64,000 nt of DNA, from NCBI GenBank assembly GCA_003427395.1, contig BFEA01000520.1, positions 698,428 through 762,427 on the forward strand, given 5' to 3'. The position numbers and the translations under genes were made by a program. This stretch comes from Chara braunii. Taxonomy: Eukaryota > Streptophyta > Charophyceae > Charales > Characeae. Position 1 is the first letter of the stretch; the number at the start of each line of letters is the position of its first letter. This document shows, piece by piece, positions 22,555-32,968 of the stretch. Below the pieces are notes generated by a model that was not told the origin of the DNA, ran no database searches, and saw only the letters and a list, made by a program, of their open reading frames with translations.

Positions 22555-22969
22555 CTGTTCTTTTCTTCCATGTTAGTACCATGCTGATAATTGGCAACCA
22601 GTTAGTCCCATCACAATAGCTGTTAGGTATAGGAGGGATTGAAACAGTCCTATACGTTATTGGCATCACACCCCATTCCACTTTCTTCTTTTGCTTGATC
22701 AGATCTGCCTTCTCATCATTGATAAATTGAGTCTCAATCTCCCATAGCCAATTAAAGTTTTCACTATCTTTGCTGCCTCCTTCTTTGACATATGGGTGGA
22801 TATCATAGATATCCTCCTCCAAGAAGTGACTCAGTACTATGCATATGGTCGAGCCACGGGAGTGATAGCCCCAACAACCCTCATATCGATAGGGAAATAT
22901 CCCACTGGAGGTGAGGTTGGATAGCTCTTTCATTGCACTGTCAACCAGCATTTGCTCTTTTTCTTTCAA
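22538..22969 (-). CDS. Pre-gag domain unit 1, element A
   Basis: An open 143-aa frame. It has FPYRYEGCWGYHSRG at ~25-39, then LEEDIYDIHPYVKEGG, LWEIETQFINDEKADL, YRTVSIPPIPNSYCDGTNW and a final WKKRTGG. The YRT...P-x-IPN...G-x-W end is also found in the element B units (YRTYARGG...TIPN...GW) although those belong to a different element. Conservation across elements is the main reason to treat this as a real domain. Function unknown. Confidence 0.6.
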   Translation of the reverse strand: MKEKEQMLVDSAMKELSNLTSSGIFPYRYEGCWGYHSRGSTICIVLSHFLEEDIYDIHPYVKEGGSKDSENFNWLWEIETQFINDEKADLIKQKKKVEWGVMPITYRTVSIPPIPNSYCDGTNWLPIISMVLTWKKRTGGHEN

Positions 22970-23100
22970 TTCCTCTAATGTATTGGAGAGTAATAGAACA
23001 TATCTGATATCAAACTCGATTCTCTCCAGTCAATAATATCAATCTCCTCTCCCGGTCCATTGTGGTACCTCACACAAGGAAAAGATAAGACTGGGTTAGC
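22970..23100 (-). pseudogene. Remnant C-terminus of a further domain unit, element A
   Basis: Translation shows SFPCVRYHNGPGEEIDIIDW and, after a small frame change, RIEFDIRYVLLLSNTLEEL running into unit 1. The P-x-x-x-Y-x-N-G...W ending resembles the domain's last segment. This marks the furthest point at which element A coding sequence can be followed. Confidence 0.4.
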
Positions 23101-23512
23101 AAATTAGGCTTTTCAAGAGAATAATGACTCAAGAAAATATCGCAAAATCAGTCTAGAAATTCGACACGGTACTGGTAGATCTTCGGACTTCAGCATCGAC
23201 TTTCGACTGCCACGTTTTGGTGACCGCTGTTTTCTTGCGACTACGACATTGGTTTTTAACGGCGGCCTCTTCTTCAGACCACTTTCTCGGCGACGTCCTT
23301 TCCATGGAGCAGCTTCGGGCCCGTTCTCGGTTGGATTTTTTTCCCATTGGGAGAAGTTGCAAGGTTGTTTGGGGTCTTGGGACTTGGGGTGTTGAGATCT
23401 CATTTTTGCAGGTCCACGCTGGCCCAGCTTGCGACTTCCGGAAATACAGGTCAGATCCTTGTTGGGTGACTTTAGTGTGTTTTTTATTTTGGAAAATTGA
23501 TAAAGCAAGAGG
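23101..23512. other. Head-to-head junction of element A and element B bodies (J1)
   Basis: To the left, coding runs leftward (element A); to the right, it runs rightward (element B). No LTR, primer-binding site or N gap separates them. Overlapping frames exist on both strands (23508-23113 minus, 23217-23516 plus) with no recognisable content. The exact breakpoint cannot be placed by eye. Confidence 0.6.
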
Positions 23513-24037
23513 GTGAAGAGCCTGCCTGCCTGCTTGCCTGGTATGAATGAGGGCGAAAAACAACCGAAAAGGGAAAATCACACGAGGAAACAGTGTAAGT
23601 GGGTCTGCACGGGGATAAAAATTGTGGGCATTGAGGAGAGAGAAGAGGTGGGGGTTCAAGAGGGGCCTGGGATACCTTCCGTGTGGGATCCAAGGGGTTT
23701 AATTATGAGGGAAAGGGCCTTGCCTGTTGTCCTCGACCCTCAAGGACGAACGGCGAGACCCGCAGCAGCAGAAAAGGAAATAAAGGGTTCGGTAGGTCGG
23801 AAAGAGAATGGTGCTGCCCTAAGAGGGGGGTCTAGGGTAGAAGTGCTCTCACCTCAAGCCGAGAGAAGGGGGGAAAGGGTGTCAAACCTAACCAAGGGAT
23901 CACTAAAAGGGGACGTTTGGGGGTCTGAGAGCAGGACAAGGGAGGGCTCGGAGGCCGGATCCTGGGAGGACCGGTGTCTTGCCGACTTCTCGGACTGGGA
24001 GCTTGGGGACTACAGGGAGTACGATGACGAATATTGA
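23513..24037 (+). CDS. Leader ORF of element B, unknown
   Basis: A 174-codon open frame, highly charged and low in hydrophobic residues (EEVGVQEGPGIPSVWDPRG; PQAERRGERVSNLTKGS), ending WELGDYREYDDEY. The start is uncertain (a GTG is used; an internal ATG lies at 23543). I see no known motif. Its position before the domain array suggests it is the N-terminal part of the element's first protein. Confidence 0.35.
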   Translation: MKSLPACLPGMNEGEKQPKRENHTRKQCKWVCTGIKIVGIEEREEVGVQEGPGIPSVWDPRGLIMRERALPVVLDPQGRTARPAAAEKEIKGSVGRKENGAALRGGSRVEVLSPQAERRGERVSNLTKGSLKGDVWGSESRTREGSEAGSWEDRCLADFSDWELGDYREYDDEY

Positions 24038-24627
24038 AGGCTCCGAGGTACATACCCTAACGAGCCCAACCTGAGAGACTCCTTTGCTGAATCTATTTCC
24101 TCCCTCTTTTTTTTGAAACCCCGATAAGGAAAACTCTGATTCAAAGAGAGAAGAGGGCAAGACGGTGGCGAAAAAAAAAGGAGGGAACTAAGATAGAAGA
24201 GTTCAGGATTGAAGGCGGAGCATATGGTGGGAGTAGACAGGCTAGCGATTAATGATCGATAGGCCGATAAAAGTCCCGGGACCCGATAATTCCACGCTTG
24301 AGGCGGGCCGAGTAGGGGCGTGGTACCAGATAGGGTAAATTGGGACTAAGTGTCGTTTCGGTGGGAGAGATGAGGTAGTGTGTAACTTTGGTCTGACTTC
24401 GAGGGGGTGGTTGCCACCCGTCTTCGGGGATAACTTGTGCTTGCAGCTAGTCTCTACACCTAGAAGTGTGAGGACCTCTCAGCGAGGGAGGACAGGAGGG
24501 CAGCCGAGTGAGACGGCATTCCTTCACTGGTACATTTGATTCAAATGGACTCACAGGAACCTTCTCTTGCAGGTTACGAGTGGTCTCTCGAGTAACCAAG
24601 GCTAGAAAGAAGGACTTTGATTAGGGT
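24038..24627 (+). other. Unassigned interval of element B
   Basis: No convincing frame. The stretch is GC-rich and has stops in all frames. It separates the leader ORF from the first domain unit. Confidence 0.5.
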
Positions 24628-24936
24628 TTGCGTATTAGCCTAAAGGCGGTACCAGAAGGTATCAGTGTGAGTAGTTACGGAGAGGTGGACGTGTGGTGTT
24701 ATACGTTTTGCCTATGGATCGAAGACTTCAACATTGCTGTTTACGTGGAGGAAGGACAGGGTCAAGGGGAGGATTTCCTTCGTAGATGGGAAGAGGCGGT
24801 TGGTCACTCAAAGTTGGAAAGGGAAGAATTAAGGGTGTATGGGTTGAAGTATTTTTTTGTGTTAGGTTACCGAACTTATGCTAGGGGCGGGCGCCCGGCG
24901 CCGACAATACCGAACGCCTTGTTGAAGGGGTGGTGA
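24628..24936 (+). pseudogene. Pre-gag domain unit 1, element B
   Basis: The 102-aa frame reads SYGEVDVWCYTFCLWIEDF, then NIAVYVEEGQGQGEDFLRRW, a helix, GLKYFFVLGYRTYARGGRP and PAPTIPNALLKGW. It is nearly repeated 390 bases downstream. The strand Y-V-x-E-G, the following W, the YRT and the x-IPN...G-x-W ending match unit 1 of element A. Function unknown. Confidence 0.65.
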
Positions 24937-25017
24937 AAAGTCGAAGAAGCGGCGGACAAGGATTAGTCTCCCATGAGTCCCGAGAACTATAAAGAGTAGG
25001 GAAAAAAGGAAAAATTT

Positions 25018-25398
25018 ATGAGCTTGAGGGTTTTAGAGGTTGAGCCAGTCGGGGTCAGTGTAGGTAGCTATGGGGGAATAGACGTGTGGTGCTACATGTT
25101 TTTTCTGTGGACGGGGGACTTTGATATAGCCCTTTATGTACAAGAGGGGTTGGACCAAGGGGAATATTTCCTACGTAGCTGGGAAGAAGTCGTTGGTCAC
25201 TTGCGGTTGGAGAAATAATTGTTGGGGAATTACGGGATCCGGTATTTTTACGAGCTAGGCTATCGAACTTATGCACGAGGCGCACGACCGGCACCGGTAA
25301 TACCCGACGCTTATCTTGACGGGACAGACGATTGGAGAATATTGGTGGCAATCATCGAGGACGTAGTTCAGAGGCAGGCCGACAGAAGAGAGTGGTAG
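25018..25398 (+). pseudogene. Pre-gag domain unit 2, element B
   Basis: This opens with SYGGIDVWCYMFFLWTGDF and DIALYVQEGLDQGEYFLRSW. A TAA at 25216-25218 interrupts it. The same frame continues with GIRYFYELGYRTYARGARP and VIPDAYLDGTDDWRILVAII. It is a tandem duplicate of the previous unit (period 390 bases, 130 codons), and the interval is in the same frame, so the two may once have been one protein. Confidence 0.65.
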
Positions 25399-25639
25399 GG
25401 CATGGTTAGAATTATAAAAGAGACAGGAAACGAGAAAGTAAAAATCGAGAGGTCGACCTCAGCAAGGAGTGGGAGAGTTTCAGTGTCCCCTTGGACCATT
25501 GCACGAAAAGGTACTTGGCCGGGCACGAGAGGGGCGTTGAACTTGAGAGAGGGGTTTCTCTTTGGGCTTGGTTCGATGTAGGAATTTGGGAAGGGGATCG
25601 TTGGACTAGGAACAGACCAGGAAAAACGGTAGAAGAGCC

Positions 25640-26110
25640 CTGCGAGCCGAAGTTCGCGTCGAAGGAACGATTTACCTGAGCCAAGAGGCCTGGGTAGATT
25701 ACGTCATCCATTGGGCTCTAGGGTGGCTTCGGACGGACCATTGGGAGGTCCGTGCCAAACCGGTTTTGAGGCAGATTTCCGAGAAAGCACCTCTTCAGCA
25801 CCGACTCCCGATCCGTTTTTGGGTGACTTGTGCCCAAGAAGAGGAATATCTGCGGGCTACGAGTTGTGTCCAAACCATCTTTCCATCCTACGTCTTCAGA
25901 AAAGTCTGCAAGGAAGGGGCCGCCTACTAGAAGGTAGTAAGGTCGATAGAACGGGAGGCCAGAAGGCGGTTGTCCTTTAGGTCCCTCCATTGGTACTTCA
26001 CGTACTGTGTGGATAACCGAGTGCCATACGGGTCCAGGGCTGACCGGATAAGGGAAAGGATCTCCTTGGACTCTGAGAGAGATCGTGAAGGAGGAAAGGA
26101 TTACAGGTAT
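25640..26110 (+). pseudogene. Helical array module 1, element B
   Basis: Translation gives a strand-rich part (VEGTIYLSQEAWVDYV) and then IFPSYVFRKVCKEGA, SIEREARRRLSFRSLHWYF and TYCVDNRVPYG, ending RIRERISL. The Y-x-x-C-V-[DN] element recurs in modules at ~26626 and ~27316. Stops interrupt the frame. No family recognised. Confidence 0.45.
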
Positions 26111-26766
26111 CAGAGAGTGTTTGGAGCTCGGGGGCTTCGTTAGATCAGAATTAGTGGAACAAAGGACCCATGTTTTGGTTCCGGGAAAGCGAAGTCCCTG
26201 ACTGGAAGAGATTAGAGGGCGGAGAGGTCACCGCAGAGAGTAATTTTCTGTGGATAGAGTCAGTAGAGGCACGAAGGAGAGGGAAGACTGCGGTGAAGGC
26301 AACATTGTATCTTAATCTTCGTCAAACCTACCTCGTGGACTAGGATTGTAGTGCCCCTGGTCTTAGGCCGAGGGGGTGGGCTTGACTTGCTACAAGAAGA
26401 AGCAAGGGGGGTAAGGAAGAGATGTATAGATAGGGACTTACGAGGAAGTGGGGTTGTCATCGAGGAAAGGGAGAGGTTCGCTCGCGCGGGAGTAACCCCA
26501 CGAGCCAGTTGTCCTGTGACCATAAGAGTGTCAGGTTTTGTGTTTTTGATAGAGAATGAGGAAGGGATATTGAGGATCTTAGAGAGAGGCAAGAGGTTAG
26601 GTCTGCCCTTCGGAGCCTTGTAGTTACTCTACACCCATTGTGTTAACCATGGAACCCCTTTCCGGCGCAGGCTTTGGGGGATTTATAGGAGGCTATGGGC
26701 TCTCGAAAGGCCTTTTCACGTGCCCCAAAAGGGTATCACGAGGGGGTGTTCAAGCTACCGTGGTAG
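26111..26766 (+). pseudogene. Array module 2, element B
   Basis: The 26351-26623 frame contains VSGFVFLIENEEGILRIL and RGKRLGLPFGAL. After a stop, LLYTHCVNHGTPF and a helix (RRRLWGIYRRLWALE) follow. These align with TYCVDNRVPYG of the previous module and LYTRCVDAGVP of the next. Upstream of 26351 the sequence is too decayed to read. Confidence 0.45.
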
Positions 26767-27437
26767 ATGGTGAGGTTCGTTCTTAGTAATGGAGGGACTG
26801 TGGAGTCAGTAGAGGCCGGTGGAGGAGAAGTCTTAGTTCCAGGCGACCCACACGTGACCCCTTATTGGATGAGTGTTGAGAAGGGGGGAGTAATCAAAGA
26901 AGGCGCTTACGTGTGGGTTAGAGCGCGTAAATTGACATGGAAGGAAGGACTGCGGAGGAATGGCCCGCCTCATGTTGTCAGGTTCCTCGAGATATACGCG
27001 ACCGTTTTCCTGGATGGCGATTAGTGGACCGAGGTCTGGAGAGGCCTGGTCACCGGCCGGGAGGTACACACTAGGTACCGAGAGTCCACAAAGAAGGTGG
27101 CAAACGACTTGGTCGTAGGAGATTACGCAGAGGGGACCTTTGAATCGTGGACGCTGGTATCGTTCGCGAAACCGGGCGAGGTTCCCCGCGCCTCGAAGGT
27201 ACTCCACGTGGTCTTGCCCGACTTTTTGGTACGAACGCTCCTACGAGATTCGGAGGAGAGGGTAGTAGAGGTGCTTTGGTCTGCCCGTCGGTCGGGAATC
27301 CAGGCTCTAGGGTTGTTCTGGCTTTACACCCGATGTGTTGACGCGGGAGTACCGTAAAAGAGAGAATTAGTAGGGATTTTGGAGCGGTTGAGGGAGTTCG
27401 AAGGGGTAAGGGCACACGTCGCCGACGTCCCCTACGC
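26767..27437 (+). pseudogene. Array module 3, element B
   Basis: One frame with stops. It holds VRFVLSNGGTVESVEAGG and VEKGGVIKEGAYVWVRARKL, then SKVLHVVLPDFLVRTLL, GLFWLYTRCVDAGVP and LERLREFEGVRAHVADV. It pairs a predicted strand-rich half with a helical half, the pattern seen in modules 4 and 5. Confidence 0.5.
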
Positions 27438-28112
27438 TTGTATCTTAAGGGAGGAGCAAGTGACCAACCGGAGGGGGTACGAGCCTTCTTAGGGGGAGAT
27501 GATAAAAGGGGTCCTTGGGATGCGTTGGTCCTCTATACACCCTGTAGAGGAAGGGGGCGAAGTCTGTCGGATCACCCTCCCGAAATCAGGCTTAGCCGTT
27601 ATCCCTCGAGCTCGGTAGGTTCAAAGGGAAGAACCTCGGACCTACTGTGGCAAGGTGTTCGTCCACCTGACCGTGAGCAATGAAGGTGAACTCCTGGTCG
27701 GGAGAGCGAATGTCTTCCTCTCAAAAGAGGGCCTCGTCGAAGCAGTTTTGAGCTTGAAGTTGGGAGAGGACCCTCTTTGGCACGAGCGGGCCGTAAGAAC
27801 CAGGTTGGAGGAGCTAGTTGGCGAGGTAGACTGCCAAGGGGTTGTCAAATCGCCTACCGGGTGACTTATGATGGGCTTGGAGAAATCCCATTTTTCGCCA
27901 CCAGCTGCTCAGTGGAAGTAGCCAGGTTCATCTTCAAGAGGGTCTATCCCTCTGAGACTGTTAAAAAGGCAATGGAAAGAAGGATTGAGATCCTAAATCA
28001 GTTCCGCTTTACAGACTCGGACTTACATGCTCTCCTGACGTGGTGTCTTCTAAACCCGCGTTATAACGACTGGTCCGCCCTGAACAATCAAGGATACACG
28101 TTTGAAGGTTGA
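27438..28112 (+). pseudogene. Array module 4, element B
   Basis: The strand-rich half reads VFVHLTVSNEGELLVGRANV, then FLSKEGLVEAVLSLKLGEDP. The helical half, after a frame change, reads YRVTYDGLGEIPFFATSCS, FIFKRVYPSETVKKAMERR and LHALLTWCLLNPRYNDWSA. The first half matches module 5 at several positions (LSx(8-9)LxLGEDPL), supporting tandem duplication. Confidence 0.5.
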
Positions 28113-28141
28113 GGCCAGCACGTGGAGGACTCGACGATCTC

Positions 28142-28273
28142 GTAGACGAAGGAGCATTAGGCATGAGTGAGCCTAGCGACCCGGCTAGAAGGCCTCGACC
28201 CTTCGGAGCTCATACGTATTGCCATTGCTTGTAGACGAAGGAGCATTAGGCATGAGTGAGCCTAGCGACCCGG
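28142..28273. repeat. 43-bp perfect direct repeat, 89 bases apart
   Basis: The segment beginning GTAGACGAAGGAGCATTAGG and ending AGCGACCCGG occurs at 28142-28184 and again at 28231-28273. Perfect identity in a decayed element implies a later, local duplication. Confidence 0.9.
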
Positions 28274-28932
28274 AACTGGCAAGCCTGTATAGGGTGAGAG
28301 CGGAACTTTATAGGATCTCAACCATTTGTTAGGAAGAACAAAGAAGGGCTAGGCCTAGCTCCTTGACCAGGATTAAAGCCATTGAAACAGCATCCATTCG
28401 GATATTCGACGAACAAAAGGAGGCACTGCTCTCAGGAGAGGGACAGGTATGAGAGCTAGCTTTTCGTCAGGCTCGGTGAATTGGGAGCTTGAGACTCACG
28501 ACGACGGGCCAGAGGTGAGGATAGAGGGAGAGGCGGAGTTAGCGGTAGGGCTTTAGGAAGGCCCGGCGTCTAGAGCAAGAAAGAAATTCCTTGTAGAGAT
28601 CCGGAGGCTTGCTCTGTGGAAGAGGAGGCAGTGGACAACATTGGCAAAGTTTTCAATTACCGTAACTGAATTAGGAGGGACCCTCTTCTCGAGAGAGTGG
28701 AGAGAAACGCTACTAGAGGTCGAGCGAAGGTTTGAGGAAGACACGAGGAGCTTAGGTGTGCCGCTTGAAGCAAGATTACACTTAGTAGAGGCTCGGTTTT
28801 GGGATAGGTCGGGTAAATACGAAAAGGCTGTGCGACTGGTGCTATTCGAGGGTGGTGTCGACGCTCGACGAAAGTGTGAAGATTCCTTAGCCAAGACGGC
28901 TGAGAGGTTGGTCAGGGTGAGGTAGATCATCG
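28274..28932 (+). pseudogene. Charged helical ORF within the array, element B
   Basis: The 28641-28925 frame (94 aa) reads KFSITVTELGGTLFSREWRE, then a helix (EVERRFEEDTRSLGVPLEA) and KYEKAVRLVLFEGGVDA. It may be a partial module. Before 28641 the sequence is disrupted. Confidence 0.35.
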
Positions 28933-29440
28933 ATGATTAGGTACGAACGTGGACACCCCGTCGGGATCCTTGAACGGGCTTGGAAATCGGGAGGGAGGTA
29001 TGGAGTAACTCTCCCAAAGGTTAACATTGAAAGAACAACGGTCGTAGAATTCTTTGAAATACACGACCAAGAATATGTGATTCGTTTTTCGTTGGTCTCC
29101 GGAGGAAACCTCAGAATACAGCGAGCGAAAATTTTCCTATCGGAAAGTGATAGGCAACTCTTCACGACCGAGCTAGCAGAAGGGGAGGACCCTTTAGGGC
29201 TTGCAAAGAGGGCTTTAAACCCGACTTAAAAGGTTGGGAGGAGCTTCCTCGAGAGAGCGTGTGCTAGACTGGGTCGAATACAGGGGGCGGCAAGAGATTC
29301 CTCGGGCAGCACACGAGCGGACTTGGGAAATCCCCGTATGGGTTTATCGCCTGCTCTACCAAGACGACTCGGCGGTAAGAAAGATCTTGAACCGGGGGTT
29401 CCCGTTGGGAGAGACCGGAGGGCACAAGCTGTTCACTTAG
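28933..29440 (+). pseudogene. Array module 5, element B
   Basis: The 28933-29229 frame contains GGRYGVTLPKVNIERTTVV, VIRFSLVSGGNLRIQRAKIF and LAEGEDPLGLAKRAL. The 29234-29440 frame contains RTWEIPVWVYRLLYQDDSAV and RKILNRGFPLG. Order and motifs follow module 4. Confidence 0.5.
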
Positions 29441-30202
29441 TGTTGGGAATCTCTGAGTAATACAGACTTCGAATGGTGGGCGCGAGTGGGGAAATTCATT
29501 AAGCCCCTATTCCAAGGATAGGCGGGAGAGGTAGATAGAGATTTGATAAGGCGTTGTTCTCAGGAGGGGATTGAGAATGTCCCGGATCTAGAAATCGTGC
29601 GTCTAGCACTTGCAGCTTACGATGAGAAATTGGTGCAAGACTCGTGGTGGACCGTAACTAGCGAAGAGTCAGCAAGGAGTGATCAAGGAAAAACGTCCAG
29701 TAAAGGAGGGGACTCGGAGGGAGGTAGCAACAACAAGGAGGGCACAGACACTAGCGAGGAAAAGGAGTAGATAGAAACAATCGGGCGTATGGAGAGTGAA
29801 GTCGAACCCAGGCACTCACAGTCTCCTGGGCTGACAGGCGTTGCAAGGGTGAAAAAAGGAGCGGAACTAGGGATAAAATAGAGTAAGGAAACCGGAGGGA
29901 TGACCGAGCCAGTAGGCGTTAGAGACAAGGATGAGCGGAGTGGGGATCAACCTTTTGAAGAAGTAGATGCTCCCGCCAGGCAAAAGGTGGACGCCGATAT
30001 GCATTTACATAGGGATCTGAAGTCGTGAATACCGACAAGCGGGAGAGCAGTTGAAGCCACGAGGGGTATTCCCGTCGAAACTCGATGGGCCGATCAGATC
30101 GATGTAGAAGAAGGGGGCAGAGGAGGCCCGACGGTAACGCTCAATAGAGCAAGTGGATGGGGACCTCGAAGGAATGAGGAAGGAGCACTTAGGGGAAAAG
30201 AG
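29441..30202 (+). pseudogene. Acidic hydrophilic tail and spacer before gag, element B
   Basis: The 29543-29770 frame ends in a Ser/Gly/Glu-rich run (SSKGGDSEGGSNNKEGTD). The rest up to 30202 has stops in every frame. It probably encoded a disordered linker between the array and gag. Confidence 0.4.
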
Positions 30203-31109
30203 TTGCTCGAGGAGCGGGTAACGGAGGCAACCAGAGGCGCGCCCCGGTGGGCCGATCGGGAAACTGATTTTGCCTGGGCCTCTGATGAGATGACGGGCAA
30301 AAATGTTGATTGGGCAGGCGGAGCATGGCGAAGTATGGGCCTTGCAAGGTGGGAACGTGAAGCGGAGGAGAGAGGTCATCGGGGAGAAGGTCCTTGGGGC
30401 CGTCTTCGAAATCGACCACGGATGGAAGAACTAGACCCGGCTTGGTATAAGCCCTATGACCCGGTTATAGACGACCCAGCCGGGGGTCCATATTTCCGTC
30501 GCTACGATGAACGACGTATTCCCTACTACGACGTCAACGTGGAGGTGGAGGCCCTTTATTTTACTGAGAGAGATGTGACGGGATTCGTAGAAAAGTGGGA
30601 AAGCTATGCCTTCCGAAAGAAGTTTTCCGAGAAGGAATGGATAGACCACTTTATCCAACACTCGGACCCGGAACTGGACCATTAGAGCGATCTACCCTCT
30701 GGATGGCAGGTGGAGAACCTTCAAGGCCAGCTTGTTAAGGACCTTTGCTTGTAATGACCTGATCCCGACAATCGAGGGTCTGCGACAGGTGCCCCGAGGG
30801 GAACAAGAGAGTCTGGTGGCTTTCACCAAGAGATTCAAAAGACTCTCTGAGGCTCCGGTGGATAGAGGGATGTTGTCGGAAGTAGAGAGGTGCGTGATGT
30901 TTATGGTACACCTTCCCGAAGAAAAAAGGAAAGAAGTCCTTGAAAAAGCCCCCAGGGACTCTACATACTTTGCGAAAGTAGTCGAAGTGGTTTTTACCGG
31001 AGGAGGAATGGACGTGAGAGAATACATGAAGGAAAGTCTGGATCTAGCCTTGAAACAAAGGCGAAGTCTGAAAAACGGCACTCCACGGGGAAACAATCGG
31101 CCTTCTTAG
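30203..31109 (+). pseudogene. gag: Gag capsid, element B
   Basis: The frame 30203-30685 ends with ALYFTERDVTGFVEKWESYA and EKEWIDHFIQHSD, which align with the capsid start of element A (VNDFLDEYELFGLSYSW). A frameshift at ~30690-30720 moves coding to the frame containing TFKASLLRTFACND, VPRGEQESLVAFTKRFKRLS and HLPEEKRKEVLEKAP, the rest of the capsid. It would form the virus-like particle shell. Broken in this copy. Confidence 0.85.
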
Positions 31110-31112
31110 AGG

Positions 31113-32081
31113 TTGTCGGGTCAATGTTGGGGTAGGGGTCAAGGAAACTTGATAAATGAACCTGGAGGGGGAAATCAAGGAGCTTGGAGAAATGACCGAG
31201 ATAGTGGAGTCAACAGGGGGTCCGATTGGGGGAGCTCCCACTGGAAGGATACGAGGGACGGTCGTTGGGGTAACCCTCCTCAAAATAGGCCCTCGGGTCC
31301 AAGACCGGAAGAGAAACCGGCAAGGGTTCCCCCTCCACCTAGAGCCGGAGCAGCAAGCAGCTCAGGGCTTTCTGTCGGGGCTCACTCGCCCAACCCTACC
31401 GCCCGGAGTGGTTGCGTCTATAGCAACGAAGAAAGTCGCATCAAGCGCGAGTGCCCGCACTTCACGGAGGCTCTAAGATTGGGAGTCGTGAAGTTGAATG
31501 AGAACAAGTGGGTGGTGTGGGCTGATGACGGGGAACCAGTTTCCTTCTACCCTTCTATGAAGGTGAATGTGGACAAGCGGATTGCCCCACAAGAAGAAAA
31601 ATTGAAGAAAAGACCCGAGACTAGCGGAATGGCGGGTTCGTCCAGGGTTCAGATGACGGAGTCTGATCCGACCCAAGGAATTTCAATTCTGGAACCCCAA
31701 GTCTCTAGCATTAAGGTCGTGGAGACCTCCCTCGAAGAAGTCGAAGCCGATCAGTGCTTAAGGGTGAGGACTCAAGCTCGGGCTAGTTCTTCCAGGGAAA
31801 AAGGGGTTGCGCCTGAGAAAGGTAATGTGGACGGCGTTCAACGGTTGACGGACGCAAAGATCGAAGAGAAAAAGGAGGCGGAAGGAAAAGAGGAAGGGGA
31901 ACCCACCTCGCCTCGGAAAAGACGGCCGAAGAAATTTGAGATGAAATGTCTTTTGGACGAGGTAGATACAGTGGCCCCTCTCAGACGGACTCTGATGCAG
32001 CCCATGCAATGTACACTACTCAAGTACCTAGCGGTCAGTAAGAATGCAAGAGAAGAGTTTTTGAGTATACCAAGAAGGTGA
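31113..32081 (+). pseudogene. gag: Gag C-terminus with degenerate zinc knuckle, element B
   Basis: A 322-aa frame. A Gly/Arg/Asn/Trp-rich basic segment (GGGNQGAWRNDRDSG) precedes CVYSNEESRIKRECPHF, where a CCHC knuckle is expected. The second Cys and the His are lost. Downstream are KLNENKWVVWADDGEPV, a long charged linker, and a Lys/Arg run (SPRKRRPKKFEMKC) that could act as a nuclear signal. Confidence 0.75.
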
Positions 32082-32548
32082 GAGTTCCGATGGTCCAAGG
32101 GTCGACCATCTCGAATAATGTGGTATCCAAGGAGGGCGTTCAATCTCGGACGACACAGTCTTCAAAGATCACAATGGAGAGTCTGCCAGTGAGTTGCTTC
32201 TCGGAAGAAGAGGTAAGGAGATTCTATGTGTTGGGCAGTGGTCAGCTTCAAGCGACGGTTAATGGAAGAGACATGAGGACCTTAGTGGATAATGGGTCCG
32301 AATCGACCGTTTGCCGAAACTCGATCGCCAAAGAATTGGGCTTGGAGATAGACAAGGAAATCGTCATGTCCATGGTCGTAGCAGATAACAAGTTGCAACT
32401 CGTCGAAGGAGTCTGTCATAAGCTGGTGATCGAAGTTGCGGGGGTAGAAGCAAGCGTGCCGATTTTTTCCATAAAGGAATGCTCGTCGGAGTTAATACTT
32501 GGGCGAACCTGGTTTAGCACGGTGCACACTCTCCATTCAGTCCCCTGA
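32078..32548 (+). pseudogene. pol: Retropepsin-type protease, element B
   Basis: The 156-aa frame reads QLQATVNGRDMRTLVDNGSE, then STVCRNSIAKELGLEI and SSELILGRTWF. The catalytic triad position is D-N-G instead of D-S/T-G, keeping the Asp and Gly. ILGRTWF is the conserved second-lobe motif. It overlaps the end of the gag frame by four bases in another frame. Confidence 0.85.
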
Positions 32549-32968
32549 CGGAATGCGTGTGGTTCTCAAGACTGTGGTACTCAAGATGAGCGTAACCGCA
32601 CTAGCATCCTGAAGAAAGGAGGTGGTCGATCTAGGATGCGTCAAGTCCGCCTAGATGAGACCCCTTTCTCCGAAAGAATGTCTTCGGAGGACAAAGTGAA
32701 AGTCGAAGAGATCGGGGATCGGATTGTGATCAACGGAGTAGGGTACGAGAAGGAGTGTGAGGATGAGGAGTTTGGGGGATGTGTTAAGCTGTCTTTTTTG
32801 GAGGAATCCCTATAGCTGGCGGAGGTAGAAAATATAAAACCGTGGCGGAGAAAGTAAAACCCGCCACGGTCAACCGGACAGAACAGGGGAAGCGACGATT
32901 TCTGAGGAATAGATAGTCGAGATCATCAAGAGGCGAAAGGAGAAGGAGGGGCAGAGAATCACTGCTTA
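32549..32968 (+). pseudogene. Decayed protease-RT linker, element B
   Basis: Stops occur in all frames. Readable pieces such as VKVEEIGDRIVINGVGYEKE suggest a charged linker. No motif. Confidence 0.45.

Larger units (their letters stand above)
4374..23100 (-). mobile_element. Ty3-type LTR retrotransposon A (body and 3' LTR)
   Basis: Read on the minus strand, this is a pre-gag domain array (~23100-20767), gag (20426), zinc knuckle, protease, RT, RNase H, integrase (ending 14791), a 2.9-kb 3' untranslated region with an antisense ORF, a purine-rich tract and a 7468-bp 3' LTR. The integrase-after-RNase-H order and the D,D35E and GPY motifs place it in Ty3/Gypsy. I see no chromodomain. Gag to RT is one reading frame interrupted by stops at 20355-20357, 19542-19544, 18363-18365 and 18075-18077, so this copy is dead. 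There is no 5' LTR next to the body; the matching LTR with its primer-binding site lies at 55428-62763. Confidence 0.9.
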
